Below, piece after piece: positions 38,544-47,850 of a stretch of 54,827 nt of DNA. Source of the stretch: DATDYW01 sp044375695 (GTDB lineage: Bacteria; Patescibacteriota; Minisyncoccia; Phycocordibacterales; JAACPR01). Where the stretch lies: positions 1 through 54,827 of the forward strand of contig JBILMG010000001.1 of the NCBI GenBank assembly GCA_044375695.1. The letters are read 5' to 3'. Made by a program: the position numbers and the translations under genes. Position 1 is the first letter of the stretch. Every line of letters begins with the position of its first letter. The notes beneath the pieces are model-generated. The model saw only the letters and a list, made by a program, of their open reading frames with translations, was not told where the DNA came from and made no database searches.

Positions 38544-39101
38544 CTACGCTTCGCCCGGATGGTTCCAGTCGAAGAAGGCGACCTTCTCGCGGGCGCTCAC
38601 GTCGCCCTTGAGCTCGCCGATGTCGGGCCCGGGGTAAACCGAGTGAATGATGACCGCGACCTGCTGATCTTCCCGGCGAACCTCGTAGACAAAGGTAACG
38701 AGGTTGGTTTTCGGGGCAATGAGGCCAGCGCCGAGGCGGGCGCGTTTGCCCCAGCTCCCGCGGTTGAGGTCGAAATCTTCGAGGTCTCCCGCATCGATCT
38801 GCTCGAGTGGTGCGGTCGAGGCCCAGCCGACGGGGCCGTCGAAGGCGACGGTCGAGCTGAAAGTGCCGGGCCCGCCATCTTCGCCGTAGTAGGTCTGGAC
38901 GATGGTGTCGGCCAGCTCTTTCAGCGCGCGGCTCCCGTCAAGGGAAAGGAGCTCGGGAATGCTGCGCGCCGTGAAAAAGTTTCCGGCGAGAGGTTCCTGG
39001 GTCCGGCGGAAACATTTTCCGGCCAGCCGGTCTTTGGTGCCACTGCGCGCGATGAGCGCGACGGGGAGGGTGTCGATTTTGCGATTGGTTTTAACGAACA
39101 T
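38544..39101 (-). CDS. Hypothetical protein, 185 aa
   Basis: Soluble, no signal or TM segment, with an N-terminal basic part and an acidic C-terminus. Motifs such as FDLNRGSWGKRARLGAGLI and IIHSVYPGPDIGELKGDV are distinctive but I do not recognise the family. Promoter TTGACA-17-TAATTA lies about 75 nt upstream. Confidence 0.65.
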   Translation of the reverse strand: MFVKTNRKIDTLPVALIARSGTKDRLAGKCFRRTQEPLAGNFFTARSIPELLSLDGSRALKELADTIVQTYYGEDGGPGTFSSTVAFDGPVGWASTAPLEQIDAGDLEDFDLNRGSWGKRARLGAGLIAPKTNLVTFVYEVRREDQQVAVIIHSVYPGPDIGELKGDVSAREKVAFFDWNHPGEA

Positions 39102-39175
39102 ACTGCCAGTTTCTTTCTGGTTCAGCGCCGCTTTAGCCGCGGCTGGCTTTGGGGCAGGGTGCCCCTACGAGTTAC

Positions 39176-39204
39176 TAATTACAATATTTAAAGTTTATTG
39201 TCAA
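39176..39204 (-). promoter_or_regulatory. Promoter of gene 38544-39101
   Basis: Minus strand TTGACA (39204-39199), 17 bp, TAATTA (39181-39176). Confidence 0.75.
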
Positions 39205-39238
39205 TAATTACGGCGCGCCGCCTTGGGGCAAAAAGAAA

Positions 39239-39258
39239 AGAGCCCGTTTCGGGGCTCT
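39239..39258 (-). terminator. Terminator of the AAA+ gene
   Basis: AGAGCCC / GGGCTCT stem, tail TTTTCTTTTT on the minus strand. Confidence 0.85.
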
Positions 39259-39263
39259 GCGCG

Positions 39264-39902
39264 TTACAGGTCGTCGCCTGCCGTTTCCGCCGCTACGGTT
39301 CGGTAGTCGATGCCGGTTATTTCTATTTCAGAGCTCGGCGCGAGCATTTCCGCGAGGCGCGAGGCGGTGCGGCCGGACGGGTCACATTCCGCAACTCTTC
39401 CGAGTATCCCCTCCGTGAAGGGGAAGTTGGTCGTCACGATTACGATCCGGCGCTCTTCGTACATCTGCCGCACGAAGCGCATGAAGCACTCGACGTCGGT
39501 ATTCGGGTGGAGCTTGCTCACATCTTGGAATTCGACGAACAGGTCATCCGGAATGACGATCGGGGCGCCGCCGTAAGGGACCGATGGGCGTATGATGTTG
39601 TCGAGCGTAAAGTCTGATCGGGAAAGCCAGATTTTCTCTACGATATCTGGCGCAACCTGCCTGAGGTGGTTTACCAGCGCCTCTACCAGGTGCGTCTTTC
39701 CTCGTCCGGGTTTGCCCCAGAACGCGAAAATTCGGGCCCGCTTGAACGGGTGCTCCTCGTTGAGAATTTGGTCGCGCATGCTCGCCAGCTTTTCGGCTAA
39801 GCCGCGGGCAGCGTCTAGAGCGGCGCGCCTTTCTGGCGCGCTGGCGTCGAATGAATCGAAGGTAGAATTTTCCCGAACTTGGGGAATGCAGTTTTTGGAC
39901 AT
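39264..39902 (-). CDS. DnaC/DnaA-like AAA+ ATPase, 212 aa
   Basis: Walker A FWGKPGRGKTHLVEAL (residues ~61-76), Walker B-like IVIPDDLFVEF (~115), sensor-1-like IVIVTTNFP (~155) and a terminal Arg region. This is the layout of DnaC/IstB-type ATPases, which load helicases or assist transposases. No transposase is adjacent and the protein lacks the N-terminal DnaC partner domain. Promoter signals are weak (TTGACA at 39957-39952 without a clear -10). Divergent from the CinA-like fusion gene. Confidence 0.7.
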   Translation of the reverse strand: MSKNCIPQVRENSTFDSFDASAPERRAALDAARGLAEKLASMRDQILNEEHPFKRARIFAFWGKPGRGKTHLVEALVNHLRQVAPDIVEKIWLSRSDFTLDNIIRPSVPYGGAPIVIPDDLFVEFQDVSKLHPNTDVECFMRFVRQMYEERRIVIVTTNFPFTEGILGRVAECDPSGRTASRLAEMLAPSSEIEITGIDYRTVAAETAGDDL

Positions 39903-39977
39903 GATTGGAAAGAGGGGATTTGGTGTCGTTTTTGATATAAAAACATAATTTTGTCAAATATAGGGACGGCATAAAGT

Positions 39978-40007
39978 TTGACAATAAGCATATTTTATGA
40001 GTAATTA
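39978..40007 (+). promoter_or_regulatory. Promoter of the CinA-NMNAT-like gene
   Basis: TTGACA (39978-39983), 17 bp, GTAATT (40001-40006), or TAATTA with 18 bp. Confidence 0.65.
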
Positions 40008-40059
40008 TTGAACGTAAAGCATCCCGGCTGAAAGTCGGAGGCACATTCCAAAACCACAC

Positions 40060-41196
40060 ATGAACCAAGAAATAAGATACAAAATTGCCGCCCTGCACAA
40101 GACACCCGCCAAGATCTGCCTCGTGGTGACCGGCGCTTCCGCCGGCTGCCAGCAGCTCATCACGTCGGTTCCGGGCGCTTCGGGCACGCTGCTCGAGAGC
40201 CGCCTGCCCTACGATCGCGTGGCGCTCTCGCGCTTCATGAAGCGCCCCGAAAAGGTCTACCCGGTAACGGAAGAGACCGCGCTCGATATGGCCGCTAGGG
40301 CCTGGCGTAACGCGAGGGGAATTATCCTGAGCCAAGAGGGAGACCCCGAGCAGGCTTTCGGCGTGGCTGTGACCGGCGTCATTGACGCTGGGCGCGCTCA
40401 GCGCGGCGAGCTCAGGCTCCACATGGCCGTGCGCGGCTCGAACGACTTCCTGGTCGCGAACGTCATGTTCGGGAAAGACGCGGACAACCGCTCTGTTCTC
40501 GGGCGCGAGCGGGAAGGGGAGCTCTCCGACCTGATGGCCCTCAACCTGATTCTCCTGGCCTCTGGCCTAGATCAGATCGCCTTCCCAAACGATCACCTCT
40601 CCGGGAACCTGGCAGACATGGGCGGCGCTGGATCAATCCTGGCTCCATTCCGCGTCTTGCCGACGGTGACCTCGACCGAGGTTGATCCGAACCGGCACGT
40701 GCTGTTCGATGGCTCCTTCAACCCGTGGCACCACGGTCACGAAAATATCGCCGACGAGGTGGAATTGAGGACCGGAAAAAAGGTGGTCTACGTGATCACC
40801 GACAGCCATCCGAACAAAGGTCCGGTGCTGCCGGAAGAGCTCAGCGCGCGCGTCGGGCAGTTCTGTCGCCTCGCGCCGGTCCTCGTGACGAAAGGGCTCA
40901 AACTCTACGTGGACAAGGCAGAGGCGCACCCAGGCTTCTCGCGCGTTATCGGCGCAGATAGCCTGTGCCGCCTGCTCGATCCGGTGTACGGCGTCCCCGC
41001 TTCAGAGGTCCTGCAGAGGCTCCGCGATAGCGGCGCGCACTTCTTTGTGGCGGACCGTCCTCACGGTGCCGACGCGGCAACCTTCGAGGAAGTGTCTCGG
41101 CAGATTCCGCCGATGTTCCTGGACATGTTCACGCGTCTCGGCACGGTCATCGACGCGTCTTCGACCGCGGCCCGTGCCGCCGCCAAAAAGTCCTAA
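40060..41196 (+). CDS. CinA-C-like / nucleotidyltransferase (NMNAT-like) fusion
   Basis: 378 aa. Residues 1-190 resemble the CinA C-terminal amidase: VVTGASAGCQQLITSVPGASGTLLESRLPYD...VTEETALDMAARAWRN...GVAVTGVID, similar to the SCTGG..VPGSS..VSEE..GVAVTG order of PncC. Residues ~205-378 are a cytidylyltransferase-fold domain with the (H/T)xGH motif FDGSFNPWHHGHENIA and an IDASSTAAR end motif like the S-S-T-x-I-R loop of NadD. Together they suggest an NAD salvage enzyme (NMN deamidation/adenylation). In the CinA part TAESCTGG reads VTGASAGC, so amidase activity is doubtful. Confidence 0.7.
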   Translation: MNQEIRYKIAALHKTPAKICLVVTGASAGCQQLITSVPGASGTLLESRLPYDRVALSRFMKRPEKVYPVTEETALDMAARAWRNARGIILSQEGDPEQAFGVAVTGVIDAGRAQRGELRLHMAVRGSNDFLVANVMFGKDADNRSVLGREREGELSDLMALNLILLASGLDQIAFPNDHLSGNLADMGGAGSILAPFRVLPTVTSTEVDPNRHVLFDGSFNPWHHGHENIADEVELRTGKKVVYVITDSHPNKGPVLPEELSARVGQFCRLAPVLVTKGLKLYVDKAEAHPGFSRVIGADSLCRLLDPVYGVPASEVLQRLRDSGAHFFVADRPHGADAATFEEVSRQIPPMFLDMFTRLGTVIDASSTAARAAAKKS

Positions 41197-41204
41197 ATTC
41201 AGGC

Positions 41205-41232
41205 GCCCCTCAAGCGGGGCGTCTTTTCTTTT
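41205..41232 (+). terminator. Terminator of the CinA-NMNAT-like gene
   Basis: GCCCC / GGGGC, tail TTTTCTTTTT. Confidence 0.85.
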
Positions 41233-41246
41233 TGGCAAAAAGAAAA

Positions 41247-41262
41247 CCCAGGAAACCCTGGG
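41247..41262 (-). terminator. Terminator of the DUF4406-like gene
   Basis: CCCAGG / CCTGGG, tail TTTTCTTTTT on the minus strand. Confidence 0.85.
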
Positions 41263-41268
41263 CGCTAA

Positions 41269-41652
41269 TCATTCGCAGAACCATTCATCGGGGAACTCTT
41301 CGATTCCGAGGCCGAGCGCGGCCGCTTTGGCTCGTTCCCACTTGGCGCCGGTCGAGCTTTCCCAGCCCGACAGGAACATGGTGGCGGCGAGGGCGCCCGA
41401 GGTGAAGATGCGGTTGTAGTAAACCTCGAGAACCTCGTAGCAGTAGCCGCCTTCTTCCGGTCTGTCCGCGCAGAGGCGCACGAGCGTCTCGAGGAAGGGC
41501 CCCTGATCGAAGGCGACGATGCCGCGTCCGCGGGCGATTTCGACCGCGCGCTCGACGCGGGCGATATTTTCCTCGAAGCTGCCGGCGCCGCCGGTGGTCA
41601 TGGGGCCGCAGATCTGCACGACCTTAGAGCCGTCTTCGGCGAGGCGCCGCAT
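41269..41652 (-). CDS. DUF4406 / 2-deoxyribosyltransferase-like protein
   Basis: 127 aa from ATG 41652. VQICGPMTTGGAGSFEENIARVERAVEIARGRGIVAFD and the late MFLSGWESSTGAKWERAKAAALG correspond to the nucleoside deoxyribosyltransferase-like fold (GPM..., PGWE.S.GA..E). The open frame continues upstream of the ATG for about 45 codons with protein-like sequence (KIHQANPQELQRLKEVQTFE) up to a TAA near 41760, without ATG/GTG/TTG. The true start may therefore be a non-standard codon (ATT about 41740), or the ATG with a coding-like leader. Confidence 0.7.
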   Translation of the reverse strand: MRRLAEDGSKVVQICGPMTTGGAGSFEENIARVERAVEIARGRGIVAFDQGPFLETLVRLCADRPEEGGYCYEVLEVYYNRIFTSGALAATMFLSGWESSTGAKWERAKAAALGLGIEEFPDEWFCE

Positions 41653-41811
41653 GACGCCGATTGCAATTTCGGCTGCGTCTTCAAAGGTTTGTACTTCCTT
41701 GAGGCGTTGGAGCTCTTGGGGGTTTGCTTGGTGTATTTTGGAGGGTGCAATTTCGCGTAATTTGCTACGTTATTTTATTGGTTTTGTCTAGTTTTGGGGT
41801 AGGGCAGAATA

Positions 41812-41840
41812 TTGACAATACTTAAATAAATGTGTATAAA
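41812..41840 (+). promoter_or_regulatory. Promoter of the DUF1439-like gene
   Basis: TTGACA (41812-41817), 17 bp, TATAAA (41835-41840). Confidence 0.8.
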
Positions 41841-41885
41841 TAAAAAGAGCAATCTGGCGCAAATGCGCCGGCCTCCTCCTTCAAA

Positions 41886-42653
41886 ATGAATAAAAGACCT
41901 CTCTACTACTGGGGCATTGGCGCCGTGTGCGCCCTTGCCGTGGCTCTCCTGTGGGGCATCTTCGGAACTCACTCGGTCTCGCTCGGCGAGGACGAAGTTC
42001 GAAGCCGCATCAGGCAGCACCTCAACGAGGACTTCCCGGTGACGGGGCTCGCCCAGGTTGCTATCAAGAGCGTGCGCCTAACCGACGCTGACCTGCGTCT
42101 CGGGGACGGCAGCATCGCCGCCGCCTTCGATGTTGGCGGCCAGCTGCGCTTCGGCAAAGAGTTCTCGATGCGCGTCCGCGCGGCGGGCATTCCTCGCTAC
42201 GAAGCCGGAGCGTTCTACCTGCACCCCGAGAAAATCGAGGTGCTGAGCTTCGCCTTCAGCGGCGAGAAGCCGTCTGAGGCGCTCTCCGCTGCGGCCGACC
42301 GGTACATCTCGGACCCCAAAAAGGTCACGCTCGCGAAGGATATCTCCGCGAAGCTCGAGGGTTGGGCTACCTCCGCCGCCGAAAGCGCCGCGACCTACGC
42401 GCTGTCCAAGCGCCCGGTCTACCAGCTCAAGGATGACGGGAAGGGTTGGGTCATTCAATCCGCTCTCAAGTCCCTCAAGGTTGAGCCGGGCAAGGCGACG
42501 GTAACGTTCAGCCTGACGCAGCTCACGATCTCTGTCGTGACCGGATTCTTCTTTATGGTCCTCGGAATCGTCGGGTTCGTGGTGCTGATCGCTCACCCCA
42601 CGTGGGGCGCGCCTGGTCGGGCCGTGCTCGAGGCGGCTACCGTCTTCGGGTGA
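41886..42653 (+). CDS. Membrane-anchored DUF1439-like protein, 255 aa
   Basis: N-terminal TM helix (residues 8-27), an extracytoplasmic domain and a C-terminal TM helix (about 215-237). VSLGEDEVRSRIRQHLNEDFPV...VRLTDADLRLGDGSIAAAFDVGG resembles the YceB/DUF1439 lipid-binding-like fold, which normally has only an N-terminal lipoprotein anchor. The second TM segment is extra. TGA stop. Leader about 40 nt. Confidence 0.6.
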   Translation: MNKRPLYYWGIGAVCALAVALLWGIFGTHSVSLGEDEVRSRIRQHLNEDFPVTGLAQVAIKSVRLTDADLRLGDGSIAAAFDVGGQLRFGKEFSMRVRAAGIPRYEAGAFYLHPEKIEVLSFAFSGEKPSEALSAAADRYISDPKKVTLAKDISAKLEGWATSAAESAATYALSKRPVYQLKDDGKGWVIQSALKSLKVEPGKATVTFSLTQLTISVVTGFFFMVLGIVGFVVLIAHPTWGAPGRAVLEAATVFG

Positions 42654-42670
42654 TGGCCGTCCGGTAATTT

Positions 42671-42702
42671 AGAGCCGCTCTCCGGAGCGGCTCTTTTCTT
42701 TT
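42671..42702 (+). terminator. Terminator of the DUF1439-like gene
   Basis: AGAGCCGCTC / GAGCGGCTCT, tail TTTTCTTTTTT. Confidence 0.9.
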
Positions 42703-42750
42703 TTGTGTGAAAGCTCGCCGCGCGCGCTGCCAGGGGGTTACCATTGCGCC

Positions 42751-43206
42751 ATGAGAAAAATCTACCTAGTCGCTCTGCTGCTGGCCTTGGCCGGCGCAGC
42801 CGCGGCCGCGTACCGTCTCGCCGTCCCGAACGAGAATGCAGTCCCCGCGCCCGCGCAGATTCCCGCGCCGGCTACCTCTGCGCCCGCGTTGCCCGCCGCC
42901 ACACCGAGGCCAATCGTTGCGCCCAAGCCTGGCGCGGCGGTCTTTACCGCTCCGCTCGAAGAGGTCAACACCGGCTGCTTCGCCGACGGTGAGTGCTACG
43001 TCGTGGTCGGCGGCCGCCACGTCACCGTGCTCGTCGGGCGTCGCGCGGGGCCGGTCGGCTCGCTCATTGGCGTCGCGAGCATTGGCGACCTCGAGCCGCT
43101 CGTCGGCCGAACCTTCGAGGTGGTCGCCGCCGAGAATCCAGACGGCACCTACACCCTCTACGGCGACGTCGACTACCACGTTGCCCTCGTCGCGTCCCAT
43201 AAGTAA
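42751..43206 (+). CDS. Exported small protein with Pro/Ala linker, 151 aa
   Basis: ATG 42751 with TACCAT ending 6 nt upstream. Signal/TM helix (residues 4-22), a Pro/Ala-rich linker (28-60) and a small domain containing two Cys (CFADGEC) and beta strands. Domain unknown. It leads into the M14 pair with the same anchor-linker-domain layout. Confidence 0.7.
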   Translation: MRKIYLVALLLALAGAAAAAYRLAVPNENAVPAPAQIPAPATSAPALPAATPRPIVAPKPGAAVFTAPLEEVNTGCFADGECYVVVGGRHVTVLVGRRAGPVGSLIGVASIGDLEPLVGRTFEVVAAENPDGTYTLYGDVDYHVALVASHK

Positions 43207-43211
43207 TGCGG

Positions 43212-43235
43212 ACCCTTCATCCGTAAGGGTTTTTG
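43212..43235 (+). terminator. Terminator before the M14 pair
   Basis: ACCCTT / AAGGGT followed by TTTTTG; a short stem. Confidence 0.6.
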
Positions 43236-43278
43236 AGCCCAAAGCTTCCGCTCCCGATTCGTAATAGAATAGGGGTAT

Positions 43279-44196
43279 ATGAAAAAAATCCTTATCGCGG
43301 TTGTCCTGCTCGCGGCCGTCGGCGCTGGGGTCTATTTCTTCCTTAACCGCAGCGCCGCTCCGGCGGCTGTTGCCCCGGCCGCGCCCGAGCCGGTAGCTAC
43401 ATCTACCGTTCCCGCGGCCACCACGACCGTCGCCGTTAACGAAAAAGAGACGGTCATCGGCAAGTCTGCCGGCGGCCGCGACATTGTTGCCTACCACTAC
43501 GGCGCATCTTCGGCCTCGACGACCGCGGAGCTGCTCCTCGTCGGCGGCATTCACGGCGGCTACAGCTGGAACACCGCCGCCGTCGCCTACGAGGCTATGG
43601 CCTACCTCGACGAGACCTCGGCCGCGATTCCCGAGGGCACGCGCGTCACGGTGGTGCCGGTCCTGAACCCGGACGGCCTCTCTAAGGTCGTCACCGATAT
43701 TTCTCCGTTCTCGAAGGACGACGTTAAGGCTTCCGAGGCGGTCCGCGTCGCCTCTCGCTTCAACGGCAACAACGTCGACCTCAACCGCAACTTCGACTGC
43801 GACTGGCAGCAGAAGGGTACCTGGCAGAGCAAGACCGTGGACGGCGGCGAGGCTGCCTTCTCGGAGCCGGAGAGCCAGGCGATTAAGTCTTACGTCGAGG
43901 CTCACGACATTGCCGGCGCCATTGTCTGGTACAGCTCGGCTGGCGGCGTCTTCGCCTCGAACTGCCACGACGGCGTTCTGCCCGAGACAGCTTCGCTCGT
44001 GAAGACCTACTCGGCTGCGTCTGGCTACGCCGCGCACGAAGAGTTCGACTTCTACGAGGTGACCGGCGACCTCACCAACTGGCTCGCCAAGCGCGGCACC
44101 CCGGCGATCAGCGTGCTCCTCACCACCCACGAGGATACCGAGTGGTCCAAGAACCAGAAGGGCATCGCTGCGGTCCTCGCTAGCTTCGCCGAGTAA
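43279..44196 (+). CDS. M14 carboxypeptidase-like protein with lost active site
   Basis: 305 aa, TAGAAT 8 nt before the ATG. TM anchor (residues 4-22), Ala/Thr/Pro linker (25-52), M14 domain. The fold motifs are kept (GGIHGGYSWN, LNPDG, NGNNVDLNRNFDCDW, FSEPESQA). Compared with the adjacent paralogue, the zinc ligand Glu is Ser (GGYSWN), the second His is Tyr (VWYSSA) and the catalytic Glu is Leu (SVLLTTHE). It should not bind zinc normally, so it is probably a pseudo-peptidase binding a peptide or regulating its partner. Overlaps the next gene by 1 nt. Confidence 0.8.
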   Translation: MKKILIAVVLLAAVGAGVYFFLNRSAAPAAVAPAAPEPVATSTVPAATTTVAVNEKETVIGKSAGGRDIVAYHYGASSASTTAELLLVGGIHGGYSWNTAAVAYEAMAYLDETSAAIPEGTRVTVVPVLNPDGLSKVVTDISPFSKDDVKASEAVRVASRFNGNNVDLNRNFDCDWQQKGTWQSKTVDGGEAAFSEPESQAIKSYVEAHDIAGAIVWYSSAGGVFASNCHDGVLPETASLVKTYSAASGYAAHEEFDFYEVTGDLTNWLAKRGTPAISVLLTTHEDTEWSKNQKGIAAVLASFAE

Positions 44197-45095
44197 TGCC
44201 GCCTCGCCCGCGCTTCCGCTGGCGGATTGCGCTCGCCGTCTTCGCGCTGCTGGCGCTCGGCTTGCTCGCCCTCTGGCTACGTGAGCCCGCGGCTGCGCCG
44301 GCCGAACCCGTGGCGCCGCCGGCTCCGGTTTTGCCCGTACCGGCCATGCCCGCTCGCGCCACCGTCGGCACTTCGGTCGAGGGGCGCACGATCGAGGCGT
44401 ACACCTACGGCAGCGGCGAAACCCGGCTGCTCTTCGTCGGCGGCATTCACGGCGGCTACGAGTGGAACAGCGTCGTCCTCGCCTACCAGATGATGGACTA
44501 CCTCGAGGCTAACCCAGCCGCCATTCCGGGCAACCTGTCCGTGACGATCGTGCCGAACGCGAATCCGGACGGCGTTTTCAAGGTGGTGGGGAAGGAGGGG
44601 CGCTTCACGGCCGCCGACGTTCCCGCGGGAACCGATCAGTCGCTCGGTCGCTTCAACGCGCGCGGCGTCGACCTCAACCGCAACTTCGACTGCCGCTGGC
44701 AGCCGGAGAGCACCTGGCGCAGCAAGATTGTCAGCGCCGGAACCGCGCCGTTCTCGGAACCGGAAGCGGCCGCGCTGCGCGACCTCGTGGCTAAGGAAAA
44801 GCCGGTCGCCGCCGTCTTCTGGCACAGCCAGGCGAACGCGGTGTACGCCTCGGCGTGCGAGGCGGGCGTCTTGCCCGAGACCCGCGCGATTATGTCGGCC
44901 TACGCCGCGGCCGCGGGCTACTCGGCCGTCGAATCCTTCGACGCCTACCCGGTGACCGGCGCCGCCGAAGACTGGCTCGCGTCAATCGGCGTGCCGGCGA
45001 TCACCGTCGAATTTTCCTCGCACGAGAGCCTCGACTGGGAGAAGAACCTGGCCGGAGTGCGCGCGCTCCTCGCTCGCTACGCGGCCGACGTCTAG
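44196..45095 (+). CDS. M14 family zinc carboxypeptidase
   Basis: 299 aa, ATG overlapping the previous TAA. N-terminal TM anchor (residues 9-28), Pro-rich linker, M14 domain with GGIHGGYEWN (His/Glu ligands), ANPDG, RGVDLNRNFDCRW, FSEPEAAAL, FWHSQA (His ligand) and TVEFSSHE (catalytic Glu). Expected to cleave C-terminal or D,L-peptide bonds outside the membrane, perhaps in peptidoglycan peptides or host material. Forms an overlapping tandem pair with the inactive paralogue. Confidence 0.85.
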   Translation: MPPRPRFRWRIALAVFALLALGLLALWLREPAAAPAEPVAPPAPVLPVPAMPARATVGTSVEGRTIEAYTYGSGETRLLFVGGIHGGYEWNSVVLAYQMMDYLEANPAAIPGNLSVTIVPNANPDGVFKVVGKEGRFTAADVPAGTDQSLGRFNARGVDLNRNFDCRWQPESTWRSKIVSAGTAPFSEPEAAALRDLVAKEKPVAAVFWHSQANAVYASACEAGVLPETRAIMSAYAAAAGYSAVESFDAYPVTGAAEDWLASIGVPAITVEFSSHESLDWEKNLAGVRALLARYAADV

Positions 45096-45111
45096 CCTCG
45101 GAAAAAGAAAA

Positions 45112-45134
45112 GCGCCCCGGGAAATCCGGGGCGC
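45112..45134. terminator. Bidirectional terminator between convergent genes
   Basis: GCGCCCCGG / CCGGGGCGC, loop GAAAT, with TTTTCTTTTT on the minus strand. Confidence 0.85.
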
Positions 45135-45148
45135 GCTAGTTCGTGGCA

Positions 45149-46186
<1,038 letters not shown>

Positions 46187-46386
46187 AATTTTCGTTTTCT
46201 GCGTGCCCTATTGCGGGCTTCTGTTTTTTTGGTTGCGCCTCACCGCGAGGCTCGGCTTCAAAGATCACCCGCGGGCAACCTCTGGAGCCGGCCCGGACGA
46301 CTGAACGTCCGGGCACGCCTTCGCGGGTACCTTTGGCCGGCAGGTTCTAGCAGAGCAGGGGAGCGGGAGGAAGCGGCCGCGGAATA
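46187..46386 (-). other. Structured upstream region of the TIM-barrel gene
   Basis: No ORF. On the minus strand a TAGAAC box (about 46345) is followed by hairpins CCCGGAC/GTCCGGG, GCCTC/GAGGC and GCCCGC..GGGC before the ATG. The pieces could form a regulatory leader; I see no known riboswitch signature. Confidence 0.35.
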
Positions 46387-46387
46387 A

Positions 46388-46416
46388 TTGACATATAAAT
46401 AAAACTATGCTAATAT
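46388..46416 (+). promoter_or_regulatory. Promoter of the TPM-like/LemA pair
   Basis: TTGACA (46388-46393), 17 bp, TAATAT (46411-46416). Confidence 0.8.
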
Positions 46417-46458
46417 TTTAAGGCAAGTTCCATAAAAACCGAATAAGCATCAATACAA

Positions 46459-47799
46459 ATGAATCACACCTCTCGCAAAGGCCGCGCCTTTCGGCGCGGC
46501 GAAGTCGACCCTCAGACCCTCGTGGTCTTCGGGTCAGTCATGGTCATCTTGGTGACCCTCGCCATCTTGCTCTTCTCGGGCGACGGCGGGTACGGCGGCA
46601 AGCTGCTCCTGGTGGTCCGCAGCAATGTGGGCTTCTGGGTCATGCTGACTGTCGCCGTCGCGTTCGGGATCTACCGCAAGGTAACCAACCCCGACCGCTT
46701 CCACTGGCACGAGCTGCCGGTGCAACTGGCAGTTTCTCTCGTGGTTTTGCTGCTGCTCTCCTGCCTGTTCTTCTCGACGTCGGCCAACTTGAGCGACACC
46801 GAGATTTGGAACGGGCACGTCACCGGCGCCGAGTACCACGAAGAGTGGACGGAAAGGGTGACAGAGAGGTACTGCAACGGGCACGGTAGCGGCAAGAACC
46901 GCAAGACGTGTAGCGGGTGCAAGACCCGGACGCGACGGGTTTACCACGACCCTTACTGGATCGTGAACACCACCGTCAGCTCGCTCTCGGTAAACTCGCA
47001 GACGTACCGCAACGTGGTTAGCCACTTCGGCAACGAGCGCAAGATCGACCTGTTCCACTCGGGCCAGGTGAGCGTCGGCGATGGCGACAAGTTCGAAACC
47101 ACCTTCAACCCCTCGCAGGCGGAGCGCTTGATTCCGGCTTCGGACTCGCGCTCCTTCGTAAACTACTTGCAGGCTTCAGAATCCGTCAAAAAGATTCGTG
47201 GGCACGGACAGCTCTTCCCAGAGCTCATCCGACCCTACCCGCAGGTTTACGCCGGCCGCTTCGGCCACCTCGAAATCGACCGCGTCATCGACGCCGGTGT
47301 CGGCCTTCCGGCCACCTGGAAAAGAACCGTCGACCGCGCGCTCGAAGAGGCGCTGGTGCAGCTTGGGCACAGGAAGCAGGTGAACGTAATCGTCTACGCG
47401 GCCAAAACCGCCGACCAAACCTTCGCCTACGCCCTCGACCAAGCCTGGAACAAGGGCAAGAAGAACGACGTCATTGTCGTGCTCGGCCTGGACGCGTTCC
47501 CGAAAGTTTCCTTCGCGCACGTGATGGCCTGGACCAAGGTAGAGCAGTTCCCGATTAACCTCCGGAACCGCATCCTGGAGATGCCAAATCTGAGCGACGG
47601 CAAGGCGCTGGCCTCGGCCATTGTCGAAGAAATTTCGAAGCCCGCTTCCCAGGGCGGCTTCGAGCGAACCCCCATGTCAGATCTCGAGTATCTCATCGCG
47701 GATATCGAGCTGCCCATGTGGGCCCAGATCCTCATCGTCCTTTTGGGCGGCGCGGCCAGCTGGGGCACGTCGTCGTTCCTCATCAGGAACGACTTCTAA
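46459..47799 (+). CDS. TPM-domain-like membrane protein, 446 aa
   Basis: Two or three N-terminal TM helices (residues 21-40, 52-70, 86-104). An extracytoplasmic region contains a Cys cluster (YCNGHGSGKNRKTCSGCKTR, about residues 139-158, possible zinc binding). A C-terminal region (ALVQLGHRKQVNVIVYAAK...NDVIVVLGLD) resembles TPM domains, and a last TM helix (about 418-437) follows. LemA is next, and LemA/TPM pairs are common. The 42-nt leader precedes the ATG. Confidence 0.6.
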   Translation: MNHTSRKGRAFRRGEVDPQTLVVFGSVMVILVTLAILLFSGDGGYGGKLLLVVRSNVGFWVMLTVAVAFGIYRKVTNPDRFHWHELPVQLAVSLVVLLLLSCLFFSTSANLSDTEIWNGHVTGAEYHEEWTERVTERYCNGHGSGKNRKTCSGCKTRTRRVYHDPYWIVNTTVSSLSVNSQTYRNVVSHFGNERKIDLFHSGQVSVGDGDKFETTFNPSQAERLIPASDSRSFVNYLQASESVKKIRGHGQLFPELIRPYPQVYAGRFGHLEIDRVIDAGVGLPATWKRTVDRALEEALVQLGHRKQVNVIVYAAKTADQTFAYALDQAWNKGKKNDVIVVLGLDAFPKVSFAHVMAWTKVEQFPINLRNRILEMPNLSDGKALASAIVEEISKPASQGGFERTPMSDLEYLIADIELPMWAQILIVLLGGAASWGTSSFLIRNDF

Positions 47800-47850
47800 G
47801 GAAAGCAGAGAAAAACAAAAAAACATCAAGCAAGAAATTAGATCAAATCC

